This document shows, one piece after another, positions 8,920-20,868 of a stretch of DNA of 62,878 nt. How positions within the stretch are numbered: the stretch's first letter is position 1; each line of letters begins with the position of its first letter. Source of the DNA: Deltaproteobacteria bacterium (GTDB lineage Bacteria; Desulfobacterota; Desulfuromonadia; Geobacterales; Pseudopelobacteraceae); contig JAJXWO010000022.1 in the NCBI GenBank assembly GCA_021781535.1, forward strand, positions 1-62,878, read 5' to 3'. The position numbers were made by a program, and so were the translations under genes. A model generated the notes under the pieces. That model was not told the DNA's origin, searched no databases, and saw only the letters and a list, made by a program, of their open reading frames with translations.

Positions 8920-9489
8920 CTATCTGCCACTGATTATAGCACTAACCGTAGAAGAAAAACGGGCCAGCTGATTATTGACACCCAACTTCATTCCAACTGC
9001 GGTAAGACGTAGTCTTTGATGCCGGAATATTACCGGATCAGCAGTAGAGAATTGAGCGTTTGCGCCTGTATATATAATTGAATCTGTTTTAAAACTGGCA
9101 CCATCTTCGGTCACAAGATGGACATGACCATTAAGGCGGACAGTTTTTGCCACACTGGAATACTCACCCCTGTCTGCGGTTACTGTTACCATTCCATGCG
9201 ACCGAGTATGCTGAAACTCCATCCGGATATCCGATAAATATGCCGTATCGCCGCTTTTATCATACTCAACCCGTTCTGCAACAAGTTCCCAGACAACAAG
9301 CCCATCTTTAATTTCCGAGAAGCGAGCCTTTTTCAGGGCTACATCAATATTGTGGGGGAGCTGTTGATGTGCCGACTGAACCGGCGCTGAGTCATGAGGT
9401 CCGCTCCGGAAAACGACAGTCACGATACCGGCAATCGCAGCAATCACAAGTAGTGCCAGCAAAGGCTTGATATAAACGGGCGATACCAT
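8920..9489 (-). CDS. lptC: LPS export protein LptC
   Basis: 189 residues with an N-terminal membrane anchor (about residues 9-28, LLALLVIAAIAGIVTVVF) and a periplasmic LptC domain: KARFSEIKDGLVVWELVAE, DTAYLSDIRMEF and GEYSSVAKTVRLNGHVHL. It docks LptA to the inner-membrane extractor. LptC proteins are weakly conserved, so the neighbouring lptA and lptB strengthen the call. 54 bases separate it from lptA and 84 from kdsC. Confidence 0.88.
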   Translation of the reverse strand: MVSPVYIKPLLALLVIAAIAGIVTVVFRSGPHDSAPVQSAHQQLPHNIDVALKKARFSEIKDGLVVWELVAERVEYDKSGDTAYLSDIRMEFQHTRSHGMVTVTADRGEYSSVAKTVRLNGHVHLVTEDGASFKTDSIIYTGANAQFSTADPVIFRHQRLRLTAVGMKLGVNNQLARFSSTVSAIISGR

Positions 9490-9573
9490 AATTAGGTAGG
9501 AACTATATCATTGAGGAGGAGCACTGTCCAGCACAACGTAATAGGGTAGATGTTTTTGGCACAAAGATTGTAT

Positions 9574-10089
9574 CTACAATTCATAACGGGCCGCAACCTC
9601 ACCCCAATGGCCCCGCCCTTTGAGAATCAGATCGCAAACTTCACGTACTGCACCCCGTCCGCCATAGCAGGACGTTACATAGTGGGCAGCAGTGCGGGCT
9701 TCTATCAGCCCATCGGCAGGAGCCGCAGCAAAAATTACTCGTCTCATCACCGGAACATCAATAACGTCATCTCCCATATAGGCAATTTGACTGTCGGCAA
9801 GCCCGGTTCTTCGTTTTACATCAAGATAGCTTTCCAGCTTTTTCAGCGCCCCCTGATAAAGAAGCTCTATTCCAAGTTCTTTAGCCCTGAATTCTACTAC
9901 CGCTGAGGTACGACCGGTAATAATGCCGACTTCAATCCCATGGCGTTGCAGCATTTTAATGCCATGCCCATCCTTGACATTAAACACTTTGGTTTCAATT
10001 CCGTTAACATCGTAAACAATGCCGCCATCAGTCATAACGCCATCAACATCAAGCAGTAACAGGCGAATATCCGCTAATTTCTCATTCAT
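9574..10089 (-). CDS. kdsC: 3-deoxy-D-manno-octulosonate 8-phosphate phosphatase
   Basis: 171-residue HAD-superfamily phosphatase that converts Kdo-8-phosphate to Kdo. The nucleophile motif is LLLLDVDGVMTDGG; further HAD motifs are GIITGRTSAVVEFRAKELGI and IAYMGDDVIDVPVMRRV. The ATG at 10089 shares a base with the kdsD stop (TGATG); a TTG one codon earlier is possible. Short length without a cap domain is normal for KdsC tetramers. Confidence 0.94.
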   Translation of the reverse strand: MNEKLADIRLLLLDVDGVMTDGGIVYDVNGIETKVFNVKDGHGIKMLQRHGIEVGIITGRTSAVVEFRAKELGIELLYQGALKKLESYLDVKRRTGLADSQIAYMGDDVIDVPVMRRVIFAAAPADGLIEARTAAHYVTSCYGGRGAVREVCDLILKGRGHWGEVAARYEL

Positions 10090-11057
10090 CAAGCGATACC
10101 CGCCTTGAGGATATCATGAAGGTGAATAATGCCGCACGGGATGGGGTTTTGATCATTTTCAAAAACGAACAGAGAGGTAATGGCACGTTGTTCCATGACC
10201 TGCAACGCAGCGGCGGCAAGTTCGGAGCGTTTGATGCGTAGTGGCCCATGCTTCATGATTTTTGAGGCGTGCTGATTGAGGATATCAAAACCCTTCTCAA
10301 GTGATCGACGCAGATCTCCATCGGTAATAACACCTTTCAGAGCACCACTTGCATCGCAAACACCAGTTACACCAAGACCTTTATCGGTAATCACAAATAA
10401 GGCCTCTTTCATCAAGGTTTCTTCCAAAACCAGCGGAATTGCTTCGCCGGAATGCATCAGGTCTTCAACCCTCAAAATCAGTTTTTTCCCGAGTGACCCA
10501 CCGGGATGGAAGATGGCAAAATCTTCCGCTTTAAAACCGCGCTTAACCAGTAGAGCGACAGCCAGTGCGTCACCCATGGCCAGCGTAGCCGTTGTCGAAG
10601 CGGTAGGTGCCAGTCCAAGCGGGCAGGCTTCCTCCGCCACTGAGACATCGAGAAAGACATCGCTTGAGCGGGCCAGATTCGATGCCGGATTACCGCTCAG
10701 AGCCACCAGGTGCGCTCCCAGACGTTTAATTGAAGGAAGTATTCTGAGGATTTCTTCAGTTTCGCCACTGTTTGAAATAGCAATCACGACATCTCCGGTC
10801 ATAATCATTCCCAGATCACCGTGAATCCCTTCTGCCGGATGCAGAAAAAATGCGGGGGTTCCGGTAGAAGCCATGGTGGAGGCTATTTTCTGTCCAACCA
10901 GACCTGATTTGCCCATCCCGCTGACAATCACCCTTCCTGTACTCATCAAAATCAAGTCAATCGCTCGCTCGAAAGAATTATCAATGCGTTCAGCCATTGC
11001 AGAAAGCGCCAGCGCCTCTACCCGGATTACCCGGCGTGCTTCATCTATAACGTTCAT
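10089..11057 (-). CDS. kdsD: D-arabinose 5-phosphate isomerase
   Basis: A 322-residue enzyme that interconverts ribulose-5-phosphate and arabinose-5-phosphate, the first step to Kdo. An N-terminal SIS domain ([18 protein letters not shown], then [15 protein letters not shown] and [15 protein letters not shown]) is followed by GGSLGKKL and two CBS domains (about residues 205-320). Length and domain order match KdsD/KpsF. It overlaps kdsA by ATGA and kdsC by TGATG. Confidence 0.95.
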   Translation of the reverse strand: MNVIDEARRVIRVEALALSAMAERIDNSFERAIDLILMSTGRVIVSGMGKSGLVGQKIASTMASTGTPAFFLHPAEGIHGDLGMIMTGDVVIAISNSGETEEILRILPSIKRLGAHLVALSGNPASNLARSSDVFLDVSVAEEACPLGLAPTASTTATLAMGDALAVALLVKRGFKAEDFAIFHPGGSLGKKLILRVEDLMHSGEAIPLVLEETLMKEALFVITDKGLGVTGVCDASGALKGVITDGDLRRSLEKGFDILNQHASKIMKHGPLRIKRSELAAAALQVMEQRAITSLFVFENDQNPIPCGIIHLHDILKAGIA

Positions 11058-11890
11058 GCCACCGGCCTTTGCTTCACAACAGAATCAAGCGTTTTCAGAG
11101 TTTTAAGAAGTCCGGGAAGCTCACTCAGGGGAATCGAATTAGGACCATCACAGAGTGCCTTGTCAGGATCTTCATGCACTTCCATAAAAATTCCATCAAT
11201 CCCGGTAGCAACAGCCGCCCGTGATAAATATTCCACAAATTCGCGCTGGCCGCCGGAACTATCCCCTTGACCTCCGGGGAGTTGCACGCTGTGAGTCGCG
11301 TCAAACACAACCGGATACCCGGTGGCACGCATGACAGGAAAACTGCGCATATCCACCACCAGGTTATTATAGCCGAAAGAAGCGCCCCGTTCGGTAAGGA
11401 TAATGTTCTCGTTGCCGCTGGCGGCAATTTTCCCGGCAACATTTTTCATATCCCAGGGGGCCAGAAACTGCCCTTTTTTTACGTTAATTACCCGACCGCT
11501 TTTTGCAGCCGCTATCAGCAGATCGGTCTGACGACAGAGGAAGGCGGGTATCTGAAGAACGTCCAAGACCTCGGCAGCCGGGGCAATCTGCTCGATAGAG
11601 TGAATATCCGAGATCACTGGGACACCCAGCGCTTCTTTGACTTTGCGCAGTATGGCAAGGCCCTCTTTCAGCCCCGGACCACGATACGCATTAATCGAAG
11701 TTCGATTGGCCTTGTCATAAGAAGCCTTGAAGATGAGGGGAATAGAAAGCCCATTACAAATCGCCATCAGACGTTCGGCGTGTCGCATAGTTGCAATTTC
11801 ATTTTCAATTACGCAGGGACCGGCGATCAAAACCAGTGGACGATTGTTACCAATTATCACGTTCCCGGATATAACTAATTCACGTGTCAT
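11054..11890 (-). CDS. kdsA: Kdo-8-phosphate synthase
   Basis: 278-residue aldolase that condenses PEP with arabinose-5-phosphate. Motifs seen are [80 protein letters not shown] and [18 protein letters not shown]. An adjacent ATG at 11893 is an equal alternative; GGAG overlapping the pyrG stop favours 11890. In the LPS part of the string it lies between pyrG and kdsD. Confidence 0.97.
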   Translation of the reverse strand: MTRELVISGNVIIGNNRPLVLIAGPCVIENEIATMRHAERLMAICNGLSIPLIFKASYDKANRTSINAYRGPGLKEGLAILRKVKEALGVPVISDIHSIEQIAPAAEVLDVLQIPAFLCRQTDLLIAAAKSGRVINVKKGQFLAPWDMKNVAGKIAASGNENIILTERGASFGYNNLVVDMRSFPVMRATGYPVVFDATHSVQLPGGQGDSSGGQREFVEYLSRAAVATGIDGIFMEVHEDPDKALCDGPNSIPLSELPGLLKTLKTLDSVVKQRPVA

Positions 11891-11893
11891 CAT

Positions 11894-14304
<2,411 letters not shown>

Positions 14305-14353
14305 ATCAGAGCAACCTTTTAATTTAACGGGAATTATGACGAAAACGTCGTGT

Positions 14354-14368
14354 GTCCTACGGTAGGAC
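14354..14368. promoter_or_regulatory. 15-bp palindrome at the predicted start of the kdsB transcript
   Basis: GTCCTAC-G-GTAGGAC is a perfect 7+7 palindrome with a one-base centre, too tight for a normal RNA hairpin and so more likely a protein site. It begins a few bases downstream of the candidate -10 box of the kdsB promoter, where a repressor would block initiation. No known regulator is recognised. Confidence 0.45.
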
Positions 14369-14373
14369 GTGAC

Positions 14374-14402
14374 AAGTTACCGCAAAAACAGAGGGGTGTC
14401 AA
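14374..14402 (-). promoter_or_regulatory. Candidate sigma70 promoter of the kdsB-to-pilD string
   Basis: On the minus strand a perfect TTGACA (14397-14402) is followed by a 17-base spacer and TAACTT (14374-14379). The -35 and spacing are ideal and the -10 is weak (3 of 6). The predicted start is near 14367, about 60 bases before the kdsB ATG. This is the only gap over 100 bases between the chemosensory array and kdsB. No convincing intrinsic terminator was seen in 14305-14447. Confidence 0.5.
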
Positions 14403-14447
14403 GGTGCGAACAGGTTTTTGAGAGTGCCTGAAGCGTCCAATTTATAT

Positions 14448-16418
14448 TCATTCAGTATGCTGCTGTTTTCCTTCCAGCTTCTCGCGTAACACCTTGCGCA
14501 GTTCTATTACGTTATATGGTTTGTGTAAAAAACCTGCTTTGTTATCCATCGCTGTAACAACTTCTACCGACTCTGCACCGTACCCGCTGCAGAGTATAAT
14601 CGGCACCGACTTATTGAGCTTGCGCAATTCATGGTATGCTTCAATGCCGCCCATAACAGGCATGATCAGGTCAAGAATAACCAGATCGATCTCGTTGCCA
14701 TATGTCTTGTACTGTTCAAGCGCCTCATATCCATTGGCGGCGTCTATGACAGAAAAACCAAGCGTTCCCAACAGGGTCGTCCCAATATTTCGTAGTGTAT
14801 CCTCATCCTCAACCAGCAAAACAGTGGCATTGGGTAGTACTGGCGCAGCCACCTTGGTCGGTGGTGAGGTTTCAACCTGCTCATAAGCACCTGTTATAGG
14901 AATATATACCTTGAATGTTGTACCAACACCCTGCGTGCTAGCCACTTGCAGCGTACCGTTATGCGCTTTCAGGATGCCCAGTATGGCGGACATGCCGAGT
15001 CCGCGGCCAGTAAATTTGGTAGTATAAAACGGCTCAAAGAGTCGGCGTGTGGTCTCATCACTCATGCCGCAACCCGTATCTGAAACCTCCAGGCAGGCAT
15101 AGCTACCGGGGAGGATTTTACTACCGAAATAATCGATTTCAGGTTGCACCGATTGAATAAATCTCTTTTTCAGCCCCACAGTGATGGTTCCAGCCATCTC
15201 ACCAATTGCTTCACTTGCATTAATGATCAGGTTCATAACTACTTGCTGGATCTGACTACTGTCACCGGCAATCATCGGGATGTCGCGTTTCATGTCAAGT
15301 ATGATGGTCACATTTTTTTTGATGGCGGAGGTAAGCATTTTTACAATTTCATCCACCAGCAACCACATACTGAACTCAGTCTGGAGCAGCGTACTTTTCC
15401 CGGCATAGGTCAGCATCTGACGGCAAAGGTCAGCAGCACGGTTAGCGGAAGATTCAATTAACTGGAGATGGACGTTACGATCAACCTCCGTGTCAATGTT
15501 TTCTTTCAGAATGTAGCAATGTCCCAGAATAATAGTTAGAATATTGTTGAAATCATGGGCAATGCCTCCAGACAAAACCCCGAGGCTCTCCAACTTTTGC
15601 GTATGCTGAAGTTGCCTTTCCAAATTCTGGCGTTCTTCCTCAGCTTGCTTTCGCTTGGTAATATCACGCATAACATGAACACAGCCGGTTATTGCTCCAT
15701 CATCATCGAAGAGCGGAGATACCGTTACATCAAACACACCGTTAAGGAGCTCTCGTTCAAATTCGTCTCTATGTTCCATACCCTTCTGTGTCATTATAAA
15801 ATGTGGACAACTGCTGCGTGAATCAGAAATACCGCATATGACTTCGTGGCACTTCCGACCAACAAGTTCTTGCGGTGTTAAGCCGCAACGGGCAGCCATG
15901 GCTTTGTTGGCACGTGTTATGGTGTAGTCGAGGTCGATAATTGAAATAAGCTCAGGAACCGCATCGAATGTTTTTTCCCAATCTTTTTTGGCGCGATAAA
16001 CCGCTTCATCAGTTTGCCTGCGAGCAACTATCAGTTCCCATGTCATTAAGGCATATTTTACAATACGGTGCAGGTCATCAAAAACTTCCGGAGACTTCAC
16101 GATATAATCCTGCGCACCGATCTTCATGACCTCAACGGCGACTTTTTCATTGCCGTACGATGACATCAAAATTACCGGCCACGCCCCTCCGGCCACGGCG
16201 ACCAATTCACTGCCGTCTCCATCAGGCAATCGATAGTCAGTCATAACGAGGCGGGGAGAAGTGCGTTCAGAAACCATCTTGGCAGCGCGTATGGTACCAA
16301 CAATCTCCAGATGATACTCTTCCGCTGCCTTTTCAAAAGAGCGTTGAATAAGCTCGGCGTGTTTGTCGTTGCCTTCAACGACCAGTATGAGTGGTGCTGT
16401 GGTGCTATCAGTCAACAT
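14448..16418 (-). CDS. Hybrid sensor kinase: REC-PAS-HisKA-HATPase-REC
   Basis: 656 residues, soluble. An N-terminal receiver (ILVVEGNDKHAELIQ, MTDYRLPDGDGSELV) is followed by a PAS domain (FDAVPELISIIDLDYTITRA) with a PAC-like end, then an H-box LSGGIAHDFNNILTIILGHC with the phospho-His. An ATPase domain follows (N-box MNLIINASEAIGEMAG, G-boxes DTGCGMSDETT and GRGLGMSAILG), and a C-terminal receiver (LVILDLIMPVMGGIEAY). I chose ATG 16418 (MLTDSTTAPLIL) because AAAGGA lies just upstream; an earlier ATG at 16448 has no ribosome site. It is the last gene of the chemosensory array. Its signal is unknown. Confidence 0.9.
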   Translation of the reverse strand: MLTDSTTAPLILVVEGNDKHAELIQRSFEKAAEEYHLEIVGTIRAAKMVSERTSPRLVMTDYRLPDGDGSELVAVAGGAWPVILMSSYGNEKVAVEVMKIGAQDYIVKSPEVFDDLHRIVKYALMTWELIVARRQTDEAVYRAKKDWEKTFDAVPELISIIDLDYTITRANKAMAARCGLTPQELVGRKCHEVICGISDSRSSCPHFIMTQKGMEHRDEFERELLNGVFDVTVSPLFDDDGAITGCVHVMRDITKRKQAEEERQNLERQLQHTQKLESLGVLSGGIAHDFNNILTIILGHCYILKENIDTEVDRNVHLQLIESSANRAADLCRQMLTYAGKSTLLQTEFSMWLLVDEIVKMLTSAIKKNVTIILDMKRDIPMIAGDSSQIQQVVMNLIINASEAIGEMAGTITVGLKKRFIQSVQPEIDYFGSKILPGSYACLEVSDTGCGMSDETTRRLFEPFYTTKFTGRGLGMSAILGILKAHNGTLQVASTQGVGTTFKVYIPITGAYEQVETSPPTKVAAPVLPNATVLLVEDEDTLRNIGTTLLGTLGFSVIDAANGYEALEQYKTYGNEIDLVILDLIMPVMGGIEAYHELRKLNKSVPIILCSGYGAESVEVVTAMDNKAGFLHKPYNVIELRKVLREKLEGKQQHTE

Positions 16419-16463
16419 TATGAATCCTTTAACATATGACACATACAAAAAAACAACAGGGAT

Positions 16464-19400
16464 TTATGTCACTACTTCTCCGACTGACGCCATGATTATC
16501 TCCATCGTTTCCAAAGCCGTCCGCTCCAATTCCGTAATCAATTCCCGAGCGGATTCAAGATCACCATCTTTTGCCGCTGATTCAATTTTAAAACAAACTT
16601 CCTGCAAAGCAGGTGTACATACATTACCTGCCAGGCCTTTCATTGTATGGGCCTGAAGGCGGATAGCCTGCGAGTCAACTCCGGCGCTAAGTTCTTTAAG
16701 TGTTTCGATGTCTGCCGGTATCTCCTGCAGCGCGTCATCCAATATGCGATGCGCAAAATCACGATCGCCATCAAAGTGATCAAGCAGCTCTGCCTCATCA
16801 AACAACAGCAGCGCATCAGGGTTCTTACCGTTCATGTGCCCCGGTGTACTTTTCAAATCACCCGCCTTTAGCCATTGATCAAGAACTTTAGCCAGCTCTT
16901 CCTTCTTCACAGGCTTTGCCAGGTAATCATTCATCCCCGCCTCGATACATGTGTCACGGTCTCCTACCATGGCATTGGCGGTCATGGCGATAACCGGAAC
17001 GTCATGATTGAGGACATTCGAGCGTACATTCCGGATTATAGCGGTCGCTTCAAAGCCGTCCATCTCCGGCATCAGGCAATCCATCAGCACCAAATCATAG
17101 TTAATCAGCTCAAGCGCACGAACCGCTTCTTTGCCATTCGCCACCACAGCGGCCTTGTAGCCGAGTTTGTTCAGCAGCGCCTGCGCCACTTTCTGATTGA
17201 TGGCGTTGTCCTCGGCCAGCAGGATAGTGACTCCCTGTACGGCAGATTCTGCAACTGTGTGCCGAGTAACAATACCGCTTTCAGGTACCCTGCCTGCCGA
17301 CCTCCCGAGAACGAGAGCGATACAATCGTACAGCTGAGACTGTCGAACCGGTTTTGTCAGATACCCGGCAAAACCAATCTGTTCCAAAACAGCAGCATCA
17401 CCTCGCTGACCAAGGGATGTCACCATCACCATCACGGTTGATTCTACCAACGGATCAGCCTTGATCCGGCGCCCCACCTCGCTGCCGTCCATACCCGGCA
17501 TCTGCTGGTCAAGCAGGGCGATGCGGAAGGGATCGTTTTGTTCTGCGGCTTCGCGCAGAAGCATAAGGGCGGTTTCTCCGTCGCCGGCTGTTTCGTATTG
17601 ACAGCCCCAGCTGTTTAGCAGGGTAATCATCAGCATCCGATTAGTGGCGTTGTCATCAACCACCAGAATCTTTGTCCCCGATATATCGGCGTATGCAGAA
17701 GCTTCCCCGTGTTTTGAAATATCGGAGGATTGCGTTTCGAACCGTGCCGTAAACCAGAAGGTTGAACCCTTTCCTACTACGCTCTTCACGCCGATTTTTC
17801 CACCCATCAGCTCCACCAGCTGCTTGCAGATTGCAAGTCCCAAACCGGTGCCGCCATATCTGCGGGTGGTGGAACCGTCAGCCTGCGTGAACGGATTGAA
17901 GATGGCGGTTCGCTGTTCCTCCGGTATACCGATGCCGGTATCGTGTATTTCAAACAAGATTTCAACGGCGTTACCTTTGTCTGATTCGAGCGTTGCGCTG
18001 ATGACAACTTCGCCTTCGCGGGTAAATTTGATCGCATTACCAGCCAGGTTTGTGATTATTTGACGGAGCCGTCCGGGGTCACCTTTCAGATACAACGGCA
18101 CACCTGGATCAATGCGGCAGATCAGTTCCAGCCCGGAATCAGCAGCCCGAATAGACAACATCTCAACGGTATCTTCCACCGTTGTTCTCACATCAAAGTC
18201 AAGCAGTTCCATATCCAGCTTTCCTGCCTCTATTTTCGAAAAATCCAGAATTTCGTTAATCACCCCCAAAAGATTTTCACCGCTTTTTCGCACGATTTCG
18301 GCATACTCACGCTGGTCATCGTTCAGATCGCTATCCAGCAGCAGACCGATCATGCCGATCACGCCGTTCATCGGAGTCCGGATCTCGTGGCTCATGGTGG
18401 CAAGGAAGGTGCTCTTGGCCCGGGTGGCCTCCTCGGCTGTCAGAAGTGCGGCACCCAATTCAGTGTTTTTCTGCTCCATCAGAGCAGAAAAAGAGACAAG
18501 TTTTTCTTCAACTTGCCTCCGCGTGGTGATGTCGCGATTAGAGGCACGGCGCCCCATGGATTTCCCTGCCCGGTCAAAGACCTCCTGGCAGATGTGCGCA
18601 ATCCAGCGCACTTCGCCGCTTCGGGTATGGATACGGAAGTCCGGCGTGTGGCATTCCTCCTTCTTCATACCGTCAGCATCGCGATCAAGGTGGCGCATGA
18701 ATTTATCAAGGTCGTCTGGATGTATGATCCTGGTCAACAGTCCGGGATCGTGCAGGAACTCCTCTACGCTATAACCGGTGATCCGCTCGCAAGAGGGCGA
18801 AACATAAATGAGACTACCATCGGCAGCCCTCCAGTACTCCCAATCGTAGGTATGATTAGCCACCGTTCGGAATTTTTCTTCACTCTCTCGCAGTGCCTCC
18901 TCAGCTTGCATACGGTCTGTGATATCCTGGATAATTGAATAGAGGAGGACATTGTCAGGATCGCCAACCGGGGTCGAGTGTACCTCTACCGTTCGGATGG
19001 AACCGTCGCACAGGCGATGAGGAAATACAAAAACGCTTCCGGCAGCGGCATATTCAGGCTCTATTGCCACCAGATCATGAGGAAACGGATTGAGGTCATA
19101 GATGGTCATATTCCGAAGCTGGTCAACAGAATACCCGTAAAACGTCTCTGCGGAACGGTTGGCAGCCACAATGCTACCAGAATCCGGCTCAATCATCATC
19201 ATTATGGCGTTGTGATCCTCGAACATCTGTCGGAAACGGGTTTCGCTTTTCTTAACTTCATGTTCACGCTGCTGCAACTCATCAAGCAGAGTATTGAAAG
19301 AACCGGCCAACAAGCCCAGTTCATCAGTGCAATTTTCATCAAGCCGTTGCCGTTTATCTGTACCGGACTGCGCCAACTCGTTAATCCGCTTGGTAAAACC

Positions 19401-20348
19401 TGTCAGCGGTCCGGCTATTGAGCTGCCAAGCTTTCTGGTCAGCGCAATTGCTGCCAATAATACAAAAAATATCCCCAGCAGATAATAATTCCTGAAACAG
19501 GTGATCGGTTGGTACGCTTCAGCGACAGGATAGTTAGCGGCCAATATCCACCCAGTACTTTGAAGATGCTTGAATGAGGTCAGAAAATGTAACCCTCCGG
19601 AGTCAATCGTTTCTCCGGAGCCTTCGAAGCCACTCAGTGATTTGTCAAATAGCTGGTTTGCTCCGGGCGTTATGTCTCGCTTTATGATGCGTGACCACTC
19701 AGGATGCAGGATAATAGTCCGATCCGGGGCAAACAGATACAAATACCCGCTTGAACCGAGGCGAACATTTCTCAGTGCCCCGAGAAAACCTTTCTTTTCC
19801 TGAATGTCAATAGCACCACACAGCAACCCTTTGATAGAACCGTCAGAATTGTGAATAAGAGATGTCATCATGACTATCGGGTGCCCGTTAACCGTTGATG
19901 TGAACGGCAAGGAAATTTGCGGTTTATTGTTTCTTATCGTGTTTATGAAATATTCCCGGTAGGAGTATGACGCACCATAAAGCTGGGTCTCGATTGGTGA
20001 CGTGGCGATCAGTTTTCCGGCAGCGTTAAAAACAAATAGACCGTGATTAAAAATTGTGCGGATGCCGGTGCGATTCTCCAGCCACTTCTGTGTAACCTGC
20101 CGGTTATCGATAACATCAACTGGAGCGACCCTAGAGACAGCTATCAATGCATTCTGAGATGAAAAAATCTGATCATCAAGGCCCTTTGCCATGCTCGTAA
20201 TCATAGAAAACTGCTGATCAAAAATAAGCTTTTGGGTCGTGTGCCGGAAATAGGCGTAGGTACCCGCGGCAATGGCAACAAGTAGCAGTACAATAAACAG
20301 GCTGGTGACAAAAACAAGTTTGTTCCTGATGCTGTTGAATCTTATCAT
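16464..20348 (-). CDS. Large hybrid sensor kinase: Cache-HAMP-PAS-PAS-HisKA-HATPase-REC-REC-HPt
   Basis: 1294 residues. Two membrane helices (about residues 10-30 and 287-307) bracket an extracytoplasmic double-Cache region (RTIFNHGLFVFNAAGKLIA, SSGYLYLFAPDRTIILHP). Then come HAMP, two PAS domains (VAANRSAETFYGYSVDQLR; LIYVSPSCERITGYSVEEFL), an H-box MSHEIRTPMNGVIGMIGLLL and an ATPase domain (DTGIGIPEEQR, GTGLGLAICKQLVELMGG). Two receivers (LLDQQMPGMDGSEV; LVLMDCLMPEMDGFEA) and an HPt domain (LQAHTMKGLAGNV) complete it. It thus contains a whole BarA-like phosphorelay in one chain. A small-molecule ligand for the Cache domain is likely but not identifiable. No DNA-binding partner is adjacent. 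Confidence 0.92.
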   Translation of the reverse strand: MIRFNSIRNKLVFVTSLFIVLLLVAIAAGTYAYFRHTTQKLIFDQQFSMITSMAKGLDDQIFSSQNALIAVSRVAPVDVIDNRQVTQKWLENRTGIRTIFNHGLFVFNAAGKLIATSPIETQLYGASYSYREYFINTIRNNKPQISLPFTSTVNGHPIVMMTSLIHNSDGSIKGLLCGAIDIQEKKGFLGALRNVRLGSSGYLYLFAPDRTIILHPEWSRIIKRDITPGANQLFDKSLSGFEGSGETIDSGGLHFLTSFKHLQSTGWILAANYPVAEAYQPITCFRNYYLLGIFFVLLAAIALTRKLGSSIAGPLTGFTKRINELAQSGTDKRQRLDENCTDELGLLAGSFNTLLDELQQREHEVKKSETRFRQMFEDHNAIMMMIEPDSGSIVAANRSAETFYGYSVDQLRNMTIYDLNPFPHDLVAIEPEYAAAGSVFVFPHRLCDGSIRTVEVHSTPVGDPDNVLLYSIIQDITDRMQAEEALRESEEKFRTVANHTYDWEYWRAADGSLIYVSPSCERITGYSVEEFLHDPGLLTRIIHPDDLDKFMRHLDRDADGMKKEECHTPDFRIHTRSGEVRWIAHICQEVFDRAGKSMGRRASNRDITTRRQVEEKLVSFSALMEQKNTELGAALLTAEEATRAKSTFLATMSHEIRTPMNGVIGMIGLLLDSDLNDDQREYAEIVRKSGENLLGVINEILDFSKIEAGKLDMELLDFDVRTTVEDTVEMLSIRAADSGLELICRIDPGVPLYLKGDPGRLRQIITNLAGNAIKFTREGEVVISATLESDKGNAVEILFEIHDTGIGIPEEQRTAIFNPFTQADGSTTRRYGGTGLGLAICKQLVELMGGKIGVKSVVGKGSTFWFTARFETQSSDISKHGEASAYADISGTKILVVDDNATNRMLMITLLNSWGCQYETAGDGETALMLLREAAEQNDPFRIALLDQQMPGMDGSEVGRRIKADPLVESTVMVMVTSLGQRGDAAVLEQIGFAGYLTKPVRQSQLYDCIALVLGRSAGRVPESGIVTRHTVAESAVQGVTILLAEDNAINQKVAQALLNKLGYKAAVVANGKEAVRALELINYDLVLMDCLMPEMDGFEATAIIRNVRSNVLNHDVPVIAMTANAMVGDRDTCIEAGMNDYLAKPVKKEELAKVLDQWLKAGDLKSTPGHMNGKNPDALLLFDEAELLDHFDGDRDFAHRILDDALQEIPADIETLKELSAGVDSQAIRLQAHTMKGLAGNVCTPALQEVCFKIESAAKDGDLESARELITELERTALETMEIIMASVGEVVT

Positions 20349-20377
20349 TAATTACACCTTATAAATAGAATGCGTGG

Positions 20378-20863
20378 CTAATCACAGGATGCTGCCTTTC
20401 TTCCCTTACCGACAAGGACAACCCCGGTTTTACTGTTCATGATAATTTTCCTGCCGACTCGCCCGCCGACATCATTGGCCACGACAGGAATCCTGAACTC
20501 TTCCAGCATTTCAAATGCCAGAGTGATATTACGGTCACCGATCATGTACTGTTCCAATCCTGTCCCGGAAACATTGGCTCCGCCGAACACCTTGGCGACC
20601 AGACATTCACGACGGCACCCAATTGACAGCACTTTGCCCAGCAACCTCTCCATGCCAATATTGCCGTACTTTGGCGTTGCCAAACCCTCGCCGTTCCAGA
20701 GCGGGAGTATGATGTGATTCATGCCTCCCCTGCAGGTCACCTGATCCCACAGACAGACAGCGACACATGATCCAAGAACAGTACTGATCTGATATTCAAG
20801 GGGTTCGGCAAAGATAGTGCCGGGGAAGAGAAAATGCTTGTTGATCGGCTGGTCAGCACACAC
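20378..20863 (-). CDS. cheD: CheD chemoreceptor glutamine deamidase (copy 1)
   Basis: 161 residues. CheD converts receptor glutamines to glutamates. The catalytic Cys is in [11 protein letters not shown] and the His in GGMNHIILPLW, followed by KVFGGANV. The start is GTG at 20863, six bases after the preceding kinase-like gene, with GAGG about ten bases upstream. A second cheD lies 2 kb upstream in the same array. The two differ clearly in sequence, so they probably serve different receptors or bind different partners. Confidence 0.92.
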   Translation of the reverse strand: MCADQPINKHFLFPGTIFAEPLEYQISTVLGSCVAVCLWDQVTCRGGMNHIILPLWNGEGLATPKYGNIGMERLLGKVLSIGCRRECLVAKVFGGANVSGTGLEQYMIGDRNITLAFEMLEEFRIPVVANDVGGRVGRKIIMNSKTGVVLVGKGRKAASCD

Positions 20864-20868
20864 GCTTA

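Noticed and set aside
9556..9571. TTGGCACAAAGATTGT, a sigma54-like sequence on the plus strand
   Set aside because: The -12 position is GT, not GC, and no plus-strand gene follows; it lies between two minus-strand LPS genes.
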